From Hygrocybe punicea (Eukaryota; Basidiomycota; Agaricomycetes; Agaricales; Hygrophoraceae), in NCBI GenBank assembly GCA_963556145.1, contig OY744464.1, positions 6,733,508 through 6,797,507 of the forward strand: 64,000 bases of DNA, in the 5' to 3' direction. Made by a program: the position numbers and the translations under genes. Below, in pieces: positions 47,061 through 57,599 of this stretch. Below the pieces are notes generated by a model, which ran no database searches, was not told the origin of the DNA, and saw only the letters and a list, made by a program, of their open reading frames with translations. Position 1 is the stretch's first letter; each line of letters starts with the position of its first letter.

Positions 47061-48429
47061 GTGGACGCATCGTGGAGTACGAGACGATTTGAACCCATGC
47101 CGGAGGTTGCCGATTGCCCAAATGGGTGCGAGTTGCCTTATATGTAACCAAGATCTTACTTTTCTCAGTGTAATTGCATGGAGCACAACAACTGTGTAAC
47201 ACATTTAAGACCATGTAGGGATAGAATTAGCCTCTAACTACATCCTCCCCAAATTTAGTATTTTATTATGGCCTACATAGAGAGATATCCATGATTCATT
47301 GATACCTCCCTGCCAATTTCAGACCCTTAAAGTGCGACTTTACCAATATTGCTCTGAAAAATCTGAGAATAATTGTGAAACTACTATGTAAAGTATCTAT
47401 TGTATTTATGATCAGTACCTGGCACTTGGTGGTCCCAGAAATCTGTTGTAGCCAAGAAATGACAGGTTCAAAGTAGAGCAGGAGTTTGGACTTTGGTTGA
47501 TGGGTCAGCCACAATGCACAATTCTGTGCATTTGCTGGCTGCAACATAGGTCCTGGTCCACCAACAATCAGGCACTTATGTGTACCACAATGAGTACTTA
47601 TTCAAGTACTCCCTAGATTAATTTCAGATTTTTAAGACAAAGTTAGATCATTAAGGGTCCAATTCTGGCGGAGGAATGGAATAAATGGTGAATAGCTCTT
47701 GACGCAGGGCTGAATAAAATACAAAATTTGACATGAGGGTAGGTATACTATATTTACATCTTTTGAGCATCTGGCTTTGGGTATGCATGCATTGTTGTGC
47801 ATGCCAGAAGATTCAAAAGCTTCAGCCACACATCCATGTTTGGCAACTTGAACCCGTTTGGGCAATCGGCAACTGCCAGTTGGCTTTCACGCGCAAGTTC
47901 AAACATCGACTCGTTTTCAACAAGAACGCTTCAATGACAGGAGACAGGTGCAGAGGAGCACCCAAGGTAATTTCTGATTTTAACTTTTTTGTATTCTTTG
48001 CTAATTGTTGACCTTTTGCAGGTACTCCACGCCAAACACAGGTGAATCTGAACACCCATCACCAGAACACAATGTGCCAGCAAACAAAACAGAAGCCGAC
48101 GAAAATGGCCTCCGTGAGGATAGCGGAAACGAGGCAGTGAGGCCGCAAGGCCGGGTACGAGGATGTGCCAACGGCCAAGACAGAGTGCCGAGACAACCAC
48201 ATCGGCAACGACAAGGACAGAGAAGACAAGGACACAGACGGCCAGCCAAGGGACGACGACTGGGGGGAAGACGGACAGCGATGGGACAACGGGACGACCA
48301 ACGCCACGACAACAATCCAGTGGATGACGAGGACGACAACGGGGACAACGGGGATGACAACGGGGAAGGGGACGGGAATGACAGGGATGGGAACGACAGG
48401 GATGGGCATGACAGGAACAACGACAATGG

Positions 48430-48720
48430 GGATGGGAACGATGGGGACGGGAACAACAGGAACGATGGGGACGGGAACAACAGGAACGATGGGGACGGGA
48501 ACAACAGGAACGATGGGGACGGGAACAACAGGAACGATGGGGACGGGAACAACAGGAACGATGGGGACGGGAACAACAGGAACGATGGGGACGGGAACAA
48601 CAGGAACGATGGGGACGGGAACAACAGGAACGATGGGGACGGGAACAACAGGAATGATGGGGACGGGAACAACAGGAACGATGGGGACGGGAACAACAGG
48701 GATGGGCACGACGGGAACGA
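48430..48720. repeat. 24-bp minisatellite, right arm
   Basis: About ten nearly identical copies of AACGATGGGGACGGGAACAACAGG encode NDGDGNNR in one frame. It sits in the same relative position as the 30-bp minisatellite of the left arm but with a different unit, so the two have diverged or been replaced. Confidence 0.85.
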
Positions 48721-49439
48721 CGACAACGGGGATGGGAACAACGGGAACGCACATGTATGTACACACCACTCTTCCTGCCACCCCTCGTCCCTCTGCCTCT
48801 CCCACTCCCACTCCCTGCTGCCCCTCCCTCCTCCCTTCCATCCTGCCCTTCTCCCACTCCCCCTCCCTTCTCCCACTCCCCCTCCTTCTCCCACTCCACG
48901 CCAACAGCCTTCCCCCACACCCACACCCACACCCACACCCACTTCCAGTCCCAGTCCCAGTCCAGTCCCACTCACACCTACCTTCCATGCCCCCATCCCC
49001 TGTATTATTTAATTATGTATTTGAATAAAATAATAATTAAATTGATATCTCCATTCTAAGTAATAGTGAGGGTATGTGTACTGATTCCAATTGAGATTTG
49101 AGTAATATTAAATAAAAAAGGCACAAAATTCCAAGTGGGGTAATTTCTGATTGTGGTATAAATTTTGTTTGGGAATAAGTAGCTAATGTGAGAGATAAAG
49201 CTAAGAGTGAGATATTGTGCATTTTCAAAATAAGAATGTTGTAATTTTGGTATTACCTGTGCTTTGAATTATTGCTTTTCAATTTATATTACATCTGTAT
49301 GATGAACACACTGACACAGTTTCTTTACCTGATATTGCAGTTGCTGAGTAACTGTTGGCTGGAGCTGTTGTTAGCTCTGTCAATGTTGTCAACATTGAGA
49401 GTGTTATGTGACTCAATCCTGTGGACCAACATGGACCCA

Positions 49440-49720
49440 CATTACAGCAAGAGCTGGACCCTGGTCAACCCAGTGCTACAGCAAGTGCTGGACCCTGGTT
49501 AACCCGGTGCTGCAGCAAGAGCTGGACCGGGGTCAACCTAGTGCTGCAGCAAGAGCTGGACCCTGGTCAACCTACTGTGCAGCAAGTGCTGGACCCTGGT
49601 CAACCTACCCTGCAGCAAGAGCTGGACCCTGGTCAACCTACCCTGTAGGAAGTGCTGGTCCCAGGTCAAACCCATGCTACCGCAGGTGCTGGACCCTGGT
49701 CAACCCAATCCTTCAGGAAT
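49440..49720. repeat. 34-bp tandem array, right arm, about 8 units
   Basis: The same 34-bp unit as 45080-46165 in the opposite orientation (GAGCTGGACCCTGGTCAACC plus CAGTGCTACAGCAA). The arm holds roughly eight copies against about 32 on the left, so the arrays have changed size independently. Confidence 0.88.
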
Positions 49721-50237
49721 TGCTGCCATGGGTTAACCTGCCACATGGTATTGCTGACAGTGGGTTGACCCAACCGGCAGCCATTTATCAGCAAGAGCTG
49801 TCCCTGGGTTAACCTACCCCACAACATTTCCACAGCAAGAGCTGCCCTTCGGGTTAACCTACCCTCCAGCAAAGAGCTGGGAGATGTGTACCTACCATTT
49901 GCAGCTCATGCTGCAATTGGGTTGACCGAAACGACTGTGTCTACTGAAAAGTAGCACATTTATACTACAAAAGATATAGAATCACCGATCCCCAGACACA
50001 CATATAGAAATACAGGTTATTACAGCGCACTTCAGTTCTATTTCTTAGTCCACTCTTCGAATTGTCTACATCGCTCTTCGTCCTTTCCCCACTCTCCCTC
50101 TGATTCCGGAACCCCTGGATTCAGGTTGGATTGACTAGACCTTTCTAAAAGAAACTGATTCCTCTGATCACTTTTTAGCTGATCACCCTTTCCATAGATT
50201 CCCATTCTGGGTCTACAACAGAACTCGCTGTCACAAC

Positions 50238-50254
50238 TGGAGCCCACCACGAGA
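50238..50254 (+). promoter_or_regulatory. Primer-binding site of the gag-only retrotransposon
   Basis: TGGAGCCCACCACGAGA begins two bases after the 5' LTR end (GTCACA at 50235). TGG followed by an acceptor-strand complement is the expected form. TGGAGCCC matches the 3' end of lysine tRNAs (GGGCTCCA), though the match further in was not confirmed. Confidence 0.65.
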
Positions 50255-50348
50255 AATAGTTTTTTTTGCCTTTTCATACCCTCCCCACCGTCAGCTTTGA
50301 CTTTCATGACGTTTATCCTTTGTTCCCGACTCTAATTGCTCAGCCCCA

Positions 50349-53066
50349 TTGACCCTTTCCTTGTACCTCCCCAACCCGACCTGCTTCCCGATTTGGAAAT
50401 TCCCCGATATGACGCACGGATTGATGCCTCTCCGAGGTGATTGTTCAGCCCCGATGTTTCATGGTGACGAACACGACCTTCCCCGCTTCTTTGATGAAAT
50501 TGACATGCTTGGCTCTGACTGTGGACTCATGGACACTATGAAGATTTGCTACATGCTCCGGCACCTCAATAACGATGACTACGAACTTTGGTCCACCCTT
50601 CCTGCCCCTTCAGCAAAGGACTTCATCGCTTTCCGACATGCCGTTGTAGAGGGTCGATGTCCCTCTGAGTCCGTATCATCGATATATCACAAATCCGGAC
50701 GAACCCGCTGCCTCCATTCAACTTACATTCGAACCCGACGTAACCCGATGTAACCCGACGTGACGTGACGTGACGTGACCCGACGTGACCGACGTAACCC
50801 GACACATGCCGCTTTGTGACGGCCGCTTTTGGGCTAAATCCGGCAGCCTCAAACGCCTCGGAGTTCCAATTCCAGGAGATGGATCTCTTCGGACTCAATC
50901 CCCGACTTCGGATTTACTTTATTTATGCATCCCCTCGTCCTTTCGGAGATATGTAGGACTTTCTAGATCTTTTCCTTGCATATTCGTTTTCCCCTCCATT
51001 TCCTGTCTTCGTTGCTTTGCAACCCCCCTTTCCACTTCCCCATTCCAGTGTTTCTTTGTAGTTTCTATCGGCCGAAGTAGACATGTCCGAAAGTAGCTAC
51101 ACACTCATGTACTATAAAAACGGTCCCCGACGACCGTACAAAATAAGATACCCTTAGTCCCCGTTTCCCTCATAGTCAGAATCGTTTAAATCCCTTCAAA
51201 TGCTCGTCCACGTAGTTCCTTAGCCTTTTTATAGTTTACTTCGTTGTCTTCCTCATTGTTCCCGTATATTCATTCATCGTTTCCGACCCGACCCGACCCG
51301 ACCCGTCGTACCCGACATCGTCGGCATCGTCGGGTTCATTCGTTTTCAGTCCGTTCACCATCGGGTTCATCGTCATTTATCCATTTTCACCCCGTTCATC
51401 GCCGGATTCGTCGTTATTAGTCCCGTTTATGCGGCGGCTTTACTTTTATTTCACTTTCACTTCCTTTTACTACTATTCCCGACACTGAATTATCCAGTCA
51501 CTTCTACGCTGACACCCACAGGTTAGGATCTTTATATTATTTCTTTATATAGTTCCGAAGCCACCAAGAACCCGCATCTACACCGTTTTCGACTTCTATC
51601 CCGGTGCCACAGACAGTATTTGGTATACAATCTCGGATCTCAATCAATTGATTAGACAACAATCGGCTTATGGTATAGAGAACAAGATGGACTTAGGGCA
51701 ATATTTTCAGGACTTCATATGCATTTCCGGAGTACTATACGACAACGGCCGTTTATCGGACAAGCAGCGGAATGAATATTTTGCCAATGGATTTGACTTG
51801 AACCATCGTCAATGTGTTGAAGAGCAACTTCATTATCTTCTTCCTAGTCATTACCACAACGATCCATACCCCATTGATATTTTCCACGACACCGTGTTGT
51901 TTCTCCTTTCTGGTTACTGTTCCGTTCCAGAATCCGTTGTCACTGCAGCCCCCGTTGCCATTTCCAGTCCCGATTCTGGTCCTGCTCCTGTACTTGTCGC
52001 AGTCATCTCAGCTCCAGAACAGATCCCATCCCTGATCCCACCCACTGTCATTCATTCTGTCCCCCACATTCATTCCAGTCCATTCCCATCATCGTGTTCC
52101 CCATCCCCGTCCATTCCGGTGCCCATCAAGACTGTCATTTGTTTACAGGTTTTGTTGTCCAGTCCTGTGTTGTTCCCATCCGAGCCCCATCCCGATTTAT
52201 TGATGCCAGTCATCGATTCCATCTTGCCTTCTGGTTCCGTTCCTGATTTATCCATTCCATTTCCTATTTCATCCCCGTCATCTCCGGTTTCATCCACTCC
52301 GGTTTCCATCTACGAACTTGTGCCAGACCCACTCCCATTTGCTCCGGATTCTCTAGATATAGACATTCTGTCCCCGTTATTGCCACCATATTGTCTCCCC
52401 TCCAAATCTATCGAGATTCCATCCAAGTTGGTTGAGTATCCCGCACCCGTTTCTATTCTGAATCCGTTACCCCCTCCATCCCCGTCACCCCTTGTCATTC
52501 CTGCTCCCGTATCGTTTCCGGTTCCATCCTTGCCCACTTGGGGCACTCTATTGTCTCTGGTTCCCTCCTCGCCCACTTGGGGCACTTTGTCATTTCCACC
52601 CACTTGGGGCACCCCGTCGTTTTTAGACCCATCATGCGGTGCACCCCTTGTATGGGATCATGTTGGTGTCAGCACTCTGGTTCTCAATTTCATATTGTTC
52701 CTCGTTTCCGCTTTCCTTTTATTTTGTCACCGTATATTGGACTTCCACCCCCTTGACACCTCGCTTGAATTTTTGCAAGAAGCTCTTTGTCTCCTCTTGT
52801 CATTCCACCTCCACTCTTCTTTCAGAAACTCTTGTGGGGATGAGGATTCATTTCCGTCTCCTATTTTTGCGTTTTCGCCTTCCATTCCGCTTTCTGCTCC
52901 CAATCCCATATCTCGTTTATTTATATTTTCATTTCTGTTTCTAGTTTTCTTTGTTTCCCACCCTTTCTGGTCCAATTTCGTTTCCATTGTATTCCAGTCC
53001 CGTCCTCCACCTCGACCACCAGATTCCGTTTCACTTTGTTTTCCGTTTCACTATTTCCATCTATAG
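50349..53066 (+). pseudogene. Retrotransposon gag-like gene, split by a solo LTR
   Basis: The N-terminal part (50349-50644) reads MTHGLMPLRGDCSAPMFHGD, LPRFFDEIDMLGSDCGL and YMLRHLNNDDYELWSTLPAPSAKDFIAFRHAV, the pattern of agaricomycete Gypsy-type gag proteins. A 938-bp solo LTR then intervenes. Removing it with one 4-bp TSD copy (942 bp, divisible by three) continues in frame to SIWYTISDLNQLIRQQSAYG, MDLGQYFQDFICISGVLYDNGRLSDKQR and CVEEQLHYLLPSHYHNDPYPIDIF. A long Pro/Ser/Val-rich region follows, with four PTWGTP-like repeats (52535-52610). A possible hydrophobic stretch lies near 52690-52730. No zinc knuckle or pol follows. The start may be the second ATG (50409, MTHGL). Confidence 0.75.
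50645..51582 (+). mobile_element. Solo LTR, 938 bp, TSD ccgt
   Basis: TGTAGAGGGTCGATG...CCCGCATCTACA with ccgt at 50641-50644 and 51583-51586. A CTATAAAAACGG box lies near 51112, with CCCGACCCGACCCGACCCG at about 51285-51303 and an ACGTGACGTGACGTGAC tract near 50758-50775. The inverted relative is at 16097-16998. Confidence 0.9.
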
Positions 53067-53179
53067 ATGTTATTATGTACTCTTTTAGTTTATGTATATT
53101 GTACCGCAGTCCGTTTCCCTTTCTGTCTGTTCCCCTTTTATTCCCTTCTCCCTTCGTCGAGTTTTGTCTCGATTAGGTC

Positions 53180-54816
53180 AAGTTGACCAAGGATGTGGGC
53201 TTGGTTCGCACAAAGTCGGTTTAGCTCTTTTGTTCAATGGGTTAGCTTTGTGTGGACCTCTGCGACATATTCGGATAGGCCATCTGCGATGACCGAGATC
53301 TCCCGTTGTGTTTCCATCACCATCTTCCACATAGCCTGGATGTGCTCGTTGATTCCGGCTCCGATCTGTGGCCGTTTGAATGAATTCTCTCATCTCCCAT
53401 CGTCCCACTCCGATTCCGTGTCTGGTTCGACATCGGTCAACGTCCGTTTACTTGTCGATGCCTCTCTGGCTCGTAGCTTGGGCTTCTTCACAGCCTTTGG
53501 AAATTTCTTCACGACAATCTTTCTCTTTGGACTTCCCACCTTTGCCTTCCCTTTCTGTTCCACTTTCCCGGTTCCAGTGGCCGGTCCCTTCGTCGATAAC
53601 CCACAGCATCGTTTGAACCTTTTGCAGCAGTCGCACGCGTACCCTTCTATTCCATGACAAACCGTGTTGGCGGTCACGCACGCATCGCATTGTCAGATCC
53701 GGAACGACTGCATGTACTACAGATTAGTTAGGCACCACAGATATACAAGTCCACAAGATATTACTTACCCCCAGAAGCTTTCCCTTTGGTCCCATGTCCC
53801 CGTTTCTGCTTGCATTCGAAAAATCGTCCCCACTATTGTACTCTCTGCGAACGGTCTCGTTGTCTTGGTTGGCCTTTTTGTTTTTGATCGCCTTAAGAGC
53901 TTGGAGCCTCTCGTATTTCTGGAGTTGTTCCTCGGCCCAGTCGCCATTGGTATCCTCGTCCTCGTCCTCATTTCTGCGATCGATGGCTTGTCCAGACTCC
54001 TCCCGGTCCCTTTCCGCGGCTGCTTCAGCCTCCCTTTTCGCTGCCTCTGCTGCCTTCACCCTTTCTGCCTCCTCAATCTGCTTCTCTGCCTCTGCCCTCC
54101 TATTTATTTCCTCCTTGTACTGGCACAATTCCTCCACTCATTTCCGCTTGTGCTCCGCCACCTCCATGGCCCGTTATCTCCTCGCTTCTTCCTCCTCCTT
54201 CTCCTCCTGTAAACGCAATGCCTCCTTGACTTCCCGACACCTCGCCTCTTCCTGCTCCTGCTTCTTGTATTCCTCCCAGTTCCGCAACCATTCCTTGACC
54301 TCCACCACCATCTCTCTGCCCATCAAGAAGTCCCTCGGTTCTGTCACGTTGATTCTGTTGTCCCGGATTTCCATTGATATTCCCCTGTAGTTCCGCTGCC
54401 GGGTATCGTTAGTTTGTGCCATTTACAGGAACGGAATCTCTTACCATGGCCCATCGTCATCTCACCACCCATTGCCGTGCCTCATTCTTGAATCCGTCGT
54501 GTACAATATCGATTCCGGCCGTGTCGACTTCTAGTAACTCAGCTACAGCGTTCTCGAAGTCTTGCTGCATTTCCGCATCGAGAGTGTTGAGGAAATTGTC
54601 GTATTCCGTCGACATCTGGTGTTGGTATTGGTGTTTGTTGGGCTTGTTGAGGTTGCTGTCAAGATTGTCGAAGTCGCGTTGAAAGGTTTTCTTGTTTGTA
54701 TTTGTTGTCCCCATCACACGACCATTATTCCCTTGTCCAGCCATCTCGCCCACCCCGTTTTGGTAGCTCCAGATCGCCCCTCCCAATGCTTCGATACCCA
54801 CCAGCTTTGACTCCAT
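53180..54816 (-). CDS. Antisense gene of the LTR element: coiled-coil and Cys-rich protein
   Basis: On the minus strand, exons read MESKLVGIEALGGAIW...MSTEYDNFLNTLDAEMQQDFENAVAELLEVDTAG (54816-54457). Then MAQTNDTRQRNYRG and a long Glu/Lys/Arg coiled coil (EEKEEEEARR..., EAEKQIEEAERVKAAEAAKREAEAAAERDREE) run to GDMGPKGKLLG (about 53770). An intron follows (GTAAGTAATATCTTG...), then CDACVTANTVCHGIEGYACDCCKRFKRCC, a Cys cluster that may bind zinc, and a basic tail. A further coiled coil (MWKMVMETQREISVIADGLSEYVAEVHTKL) is in another frame near 53340-53240. Exon limits are approximate; it may be two genes. Proteins of this build are common in agaricomycete genomes, with unknown role. It is convergent with gag. 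Confidence 0.55.
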
Positions 54817-54940
54817 TCACGTTGTGCTCCCGATTCCATCTGCTTTCGACATCGCTTACACTCTTTTATTCCCACGACCCCGGGATCTTCATTACTGTAT
54901 GGATCCACCAGGGATGATCTCAATCTGAGTCCTGACCAGA

Positions 54941-56662
54941 TGTAGAGGCTCTGGATCGTGTGGATCCGTTTCCCCTTCATATCTGACACTGTTCCTGTCC
55001 ATTCCCATTCCCATTAGGGTATAGCACGGGTTCGGGTAAACCCGCGGTTTTTGGGCCGCGGGTTTATCGGGTACGGGTACGGTGTCCCAATTTGGCAACC
55101 CATGCACTACCGCACACCCTTACCCGCGGTAGACGGGTATCCACGGGTTAGCACAGAGGGCCCCAATGGGCCCCACAGGTAAGTTTTTTTTTACTTTTAA
55201 TTCATTTATCTAACATATCTAATAACTAAGTTATACCCAAACCGCCACCACCACCACCACTACCACCACCAACCAACAACAACAACAACAACAACACGGC
55301 GATGAAGGGAAACGGCTGGGAGGGTGGTGTGTCCACTTACCAGCACAGGTACGTGCCCCGATTCTTTCACCACCGACATCAGCTAATTCCCTGCCTTCGA
55401 GTCCACACCTCGCAAACGACATTGACACGTCAGTCAATGCGTCAACGCATGTTCGCGAGGTCCCCAGCATGAAAACACGCATGAAGACTTCGCGAAAGCA
55501 CGGTGACACGTCAACTGACGCGTCAACATCGTTAATGAAGTCGCCAGCACCAAACTACGAACAAAGACCGTGCGAAGACAAACAAAGACCTCGCGAAGAT
55601 GAACAAAGACCTCGTGAAGACACAATGGCCCCACAGATGCCTCATACTCCAACGGCACCCCAGAACACGCCGCGAGTGCCCCCACAGACCTCAAACTAAT
55701 CACCTCGCGAAAATGGGCTGGTGCATCAACTGATGCGCAGACGTTGTTCGCGAGGTATCTGGCCCGTGAAACAACGACGACGGTGACGACTTCCACTGCC
55801 AACTGGCAGCAGCAAGGCGATGACGACGGTGGTGGAGCGGGGAGGATGGCAGTGGGACAAGACGACGGAACCAGCCCAGCCCAGCCCCACAAATGCGAAC
55901 CGTCGCGTCAATTGACGTGTACGTTTCATTTGTGGGCTTGAGGAGCTCGCTGCCGCTGTCGTCGACACTACCCGCATGGCCACACGGGCAACCACCACAC
56001 CCGCGTCCGACCGCGGGTAATGCAGACCCGCACCCATCACGGGTACGGTGTCTGCGGGTACGGGTACGGTGTCCGGCCTGGCAACCCGCGGGTCACCCAT
56101 GCTACACCCTAATTCCCATATCATCGATTCCACTCGATTCCACTCTTTCTATTGATTCCACTCCAGATTTCACCTCCAGAATTGTTCCTACTCAAGATGC
56201 AATGTCCCTAATGACCCGGAATCAGTACGTTTATAGTTATATATCATGTATCTTCGTTTCCCATCTCTGAGTACATAGCACTCCTCCTATCCTCCACTCC
56301 ACTTGCCCCTATCACTTACTGCCTTCACTTGTAGTACATGGTTACTACAGCACAGGATCCCTCACAGTAGTATAAAAGTAGCACATTTATACTACAAAAG
56401 ATATAGAAACACTGATCCCCAGACACACATATAGAAATACAGGTTATTACAGTGCACTTCAGTTCTATTTCTTAGTCCACTCTTCGAATTGTCTACATCG
56501 CTCTTCGTCCTTTCCCCACTCTCCCTCTGATTCCGGAACCCCTGGATTCAGGTTGGATTGACTAGACCTTTCTAAAAGAAACTGATTCCTCTGATTACTT
56601 TTTAGCTGATCACCCTTTCTGTAGATTCCCATTCCAGGTCTACAACAGAACTCACCGTCACA
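54941..56662 (+). repeat. 3' LTR (about 617 bp net) split by a hAT MITE
   Basis: TGTAGAGGCTCTGGATC at 54941 to CCGTCACA at 56662, interrupted at 55015-56111. It is close to the 5' LTR and to the solo LTR at 17260-17875. gcga follows. Confidence 0.9.
55015..56111. mobile_element. hAT-type MITE (family B), 1097 bp, TSD attcccat
   Basis: The ends TAGGGTATAGCACGGGT and ACCCATGCTACACCCTA have a perfect 8-bp duplication attcccat at 55007-55014 and 56112-56119. Subterminal CGGGTA/TACCCG is dense. The interior has (CCA)n and (CAA)n tracts at 55240-55295 and a CGCGAAGA-type repeat (55485-55625). No transposase. Confidence 0.92.
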
Positions 56663-57044
56663 GCGAGCCAGCGCCATGTAGCTTAGTCATAGCAGCCATA
56701 GCACTCATAGCATACTGGTGAGGTCCCAAATTTGTAGCACTACATAGTGTCACCTGGGCTCTATGAAGCATCACATAGCTTTGCAGGCTACCTATCGAAT
56801 ACTATGTAGGAGTGTATAGGTTACTGTACACCTGCAAAACACACCAATTATATATTATATATATTCCTTATTTATTACTTAGGATGCCATTTCGTTATGA
56901 TAAAAAGAATTGTATTGAAAACCTGTATACATCTGGATGTGCTAACGGTTTCTCTCCCGTTCTCCCATCCCACACTGTCACCACACCCCCACCACACTCA
57001 CTGCCACCCTGCTCTCACCAGCTGGTATTGCCACCACTGGTGCT

Positions 57045-57430
57045 TTGCAGGTGCTGGTGCAAGTGTCCACATTTGGTGCTGGTGCTGGTGCTGGTGTTGG
57101 TGCTGGTGCTGGTGTCCACATTGGCGCTGGTGTCAGTATGGGTGCTGGTGTCAGTGCTGCCACTGGTGCCAGGGTTGCCGCTGGTGGTGGTACTGGCATC
57201 AATGCTGGTGTGGTGCTGGTGCCCGTGTTGGTGCCGGTGCCAGCATGAGCTGTTGCATTGGTGCTGGCTCAGGGTGCTGGCAGGGTGCTGGCGCTGCTGT
57301 TGGTGCTGGTGCTGGTGCCCATGGTGGCACTGCCATTGCCGCTGGTGCTGGTGCCAGCATTGATGCTGGCACTGGTGTGTTGCCGGGGATAGTGCCTGGT
57401 GCTGGTATCTGTGCTGGCACTGGTGAGAGA
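57045..57430. repeat. GGTGCTGGTGCTGGTG low-complexity tract
   Basis: Nearly pure GGTGCTGGTG/GTGCTGGTGCC words, similar to the tract at 39115-39850. All overlapping ORFs are translations of it. Confidence 0.9.
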
Positions 57431-57599
57431 GGGGACAGAGCAAGAGGGAAAGTGAGAGCGTAGGAGGGAGGAGGAAGAGGGAGACACTGACCAACAGGTG
57501 TGGGTACACCAAACTACACACTGGAGTGAGTATAGATCGGAGAGCCAATGTCGTTATCTCTTGTCCGAAGTTTGAGACCCGGTAGACGACTATCATCAC

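Larger units (their letters stand above)
44855..49946. mobile_element. Giant inverted-repeat (foldback) element, 5092 bp, 7-bp TSD aaaagta
   Basis: The ends CAGTAGACACAG (44855) and CTGTGTCTACTG (ending 49946) are flanked by aaaagta at 44848-44854 and 49947-49953. Nearly the whole element is one inverted repeat. The left arm to about 47150 pairs in order with the right arm from about 47820. Each arm holds, from outside in, a roughly 230-bp terminal block (about 96% identical by eye), a 34-bp tandem array, an AT-rich block, a GGGAGTGG/CCCACTCC tract, a short-period minisatellite and a block with GGCAATCGGCAAC. The 670-bp centre is unique. No transposase is present. The layout recalls Galileo-type foldback elements of the P superfamily (7-bp TSD, long arms with internal tandem repeats), but homology is not shown. 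Confidence 0.85.
44362..50235 (+). repeat. 5' LTR (about 619 bp net) split by two insertions
   Basis: The LTR sequence runs 44362-44546, 44699-44854 and 49947-50235. It is interrupted first by a 152-bp solo LTR and then, within its TATAAAAGTAG box, by the 5.1-kb foldback element. The intact counterpart of the interrupted region is readable in the 3' LTR (TAGTATAAAAGTAGCAC near 56370). Confidence 0.9.
44362..56662 (+). mobile_element. Gag-only LTR retrotransposon carrying four nested insertions, TSD gcga
   Basis: The 5' LTR starts TGTAGAGGCTCCGGA at 44362 and ends GTCACA at 50235. The 3' LTR is 54941-56662. After removing nested insertions and one TSD copy each, the LTRs are about 619 and 617 bp and the whole element is about 5.0 kb. 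gcga lies at 44358-44361 and 56663-56666. A primer site follows the 5' LTR by two bases. The interior has a gag-like gene (plus) and a coiled-coil/Cys-rich gene (minus), but no protease, reverse transcriptase, RNase H or integrase motif on either strand. It is therefore non-autonomous. A 616-bp solo LTR of the family is at 17260-17875. Confidence 0.9.

Noticed and set aside
46599..47214. Asp/Glu-rich ORFs on the minus strand of the left foldback arm
   Set aside because: A 30-bp minisatellite open in two frames. The matching position in the right arm has a different repeat, so there is no conserved protein.
47931..49028. ORFs of 287-346 aa with (NDGDGNNR)n and related repeats
   Set aside because: A 24-bp minisatellite is open in several frames on both strands, inside the arm of a foldback element.
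55015..56111. Telomere-like ACCCG/CGGGT repeats suggesting an internal telomere tract
   Set aside because: The words are scattered, in both orientations and confined to the ends of TSD-bounded MITEs.
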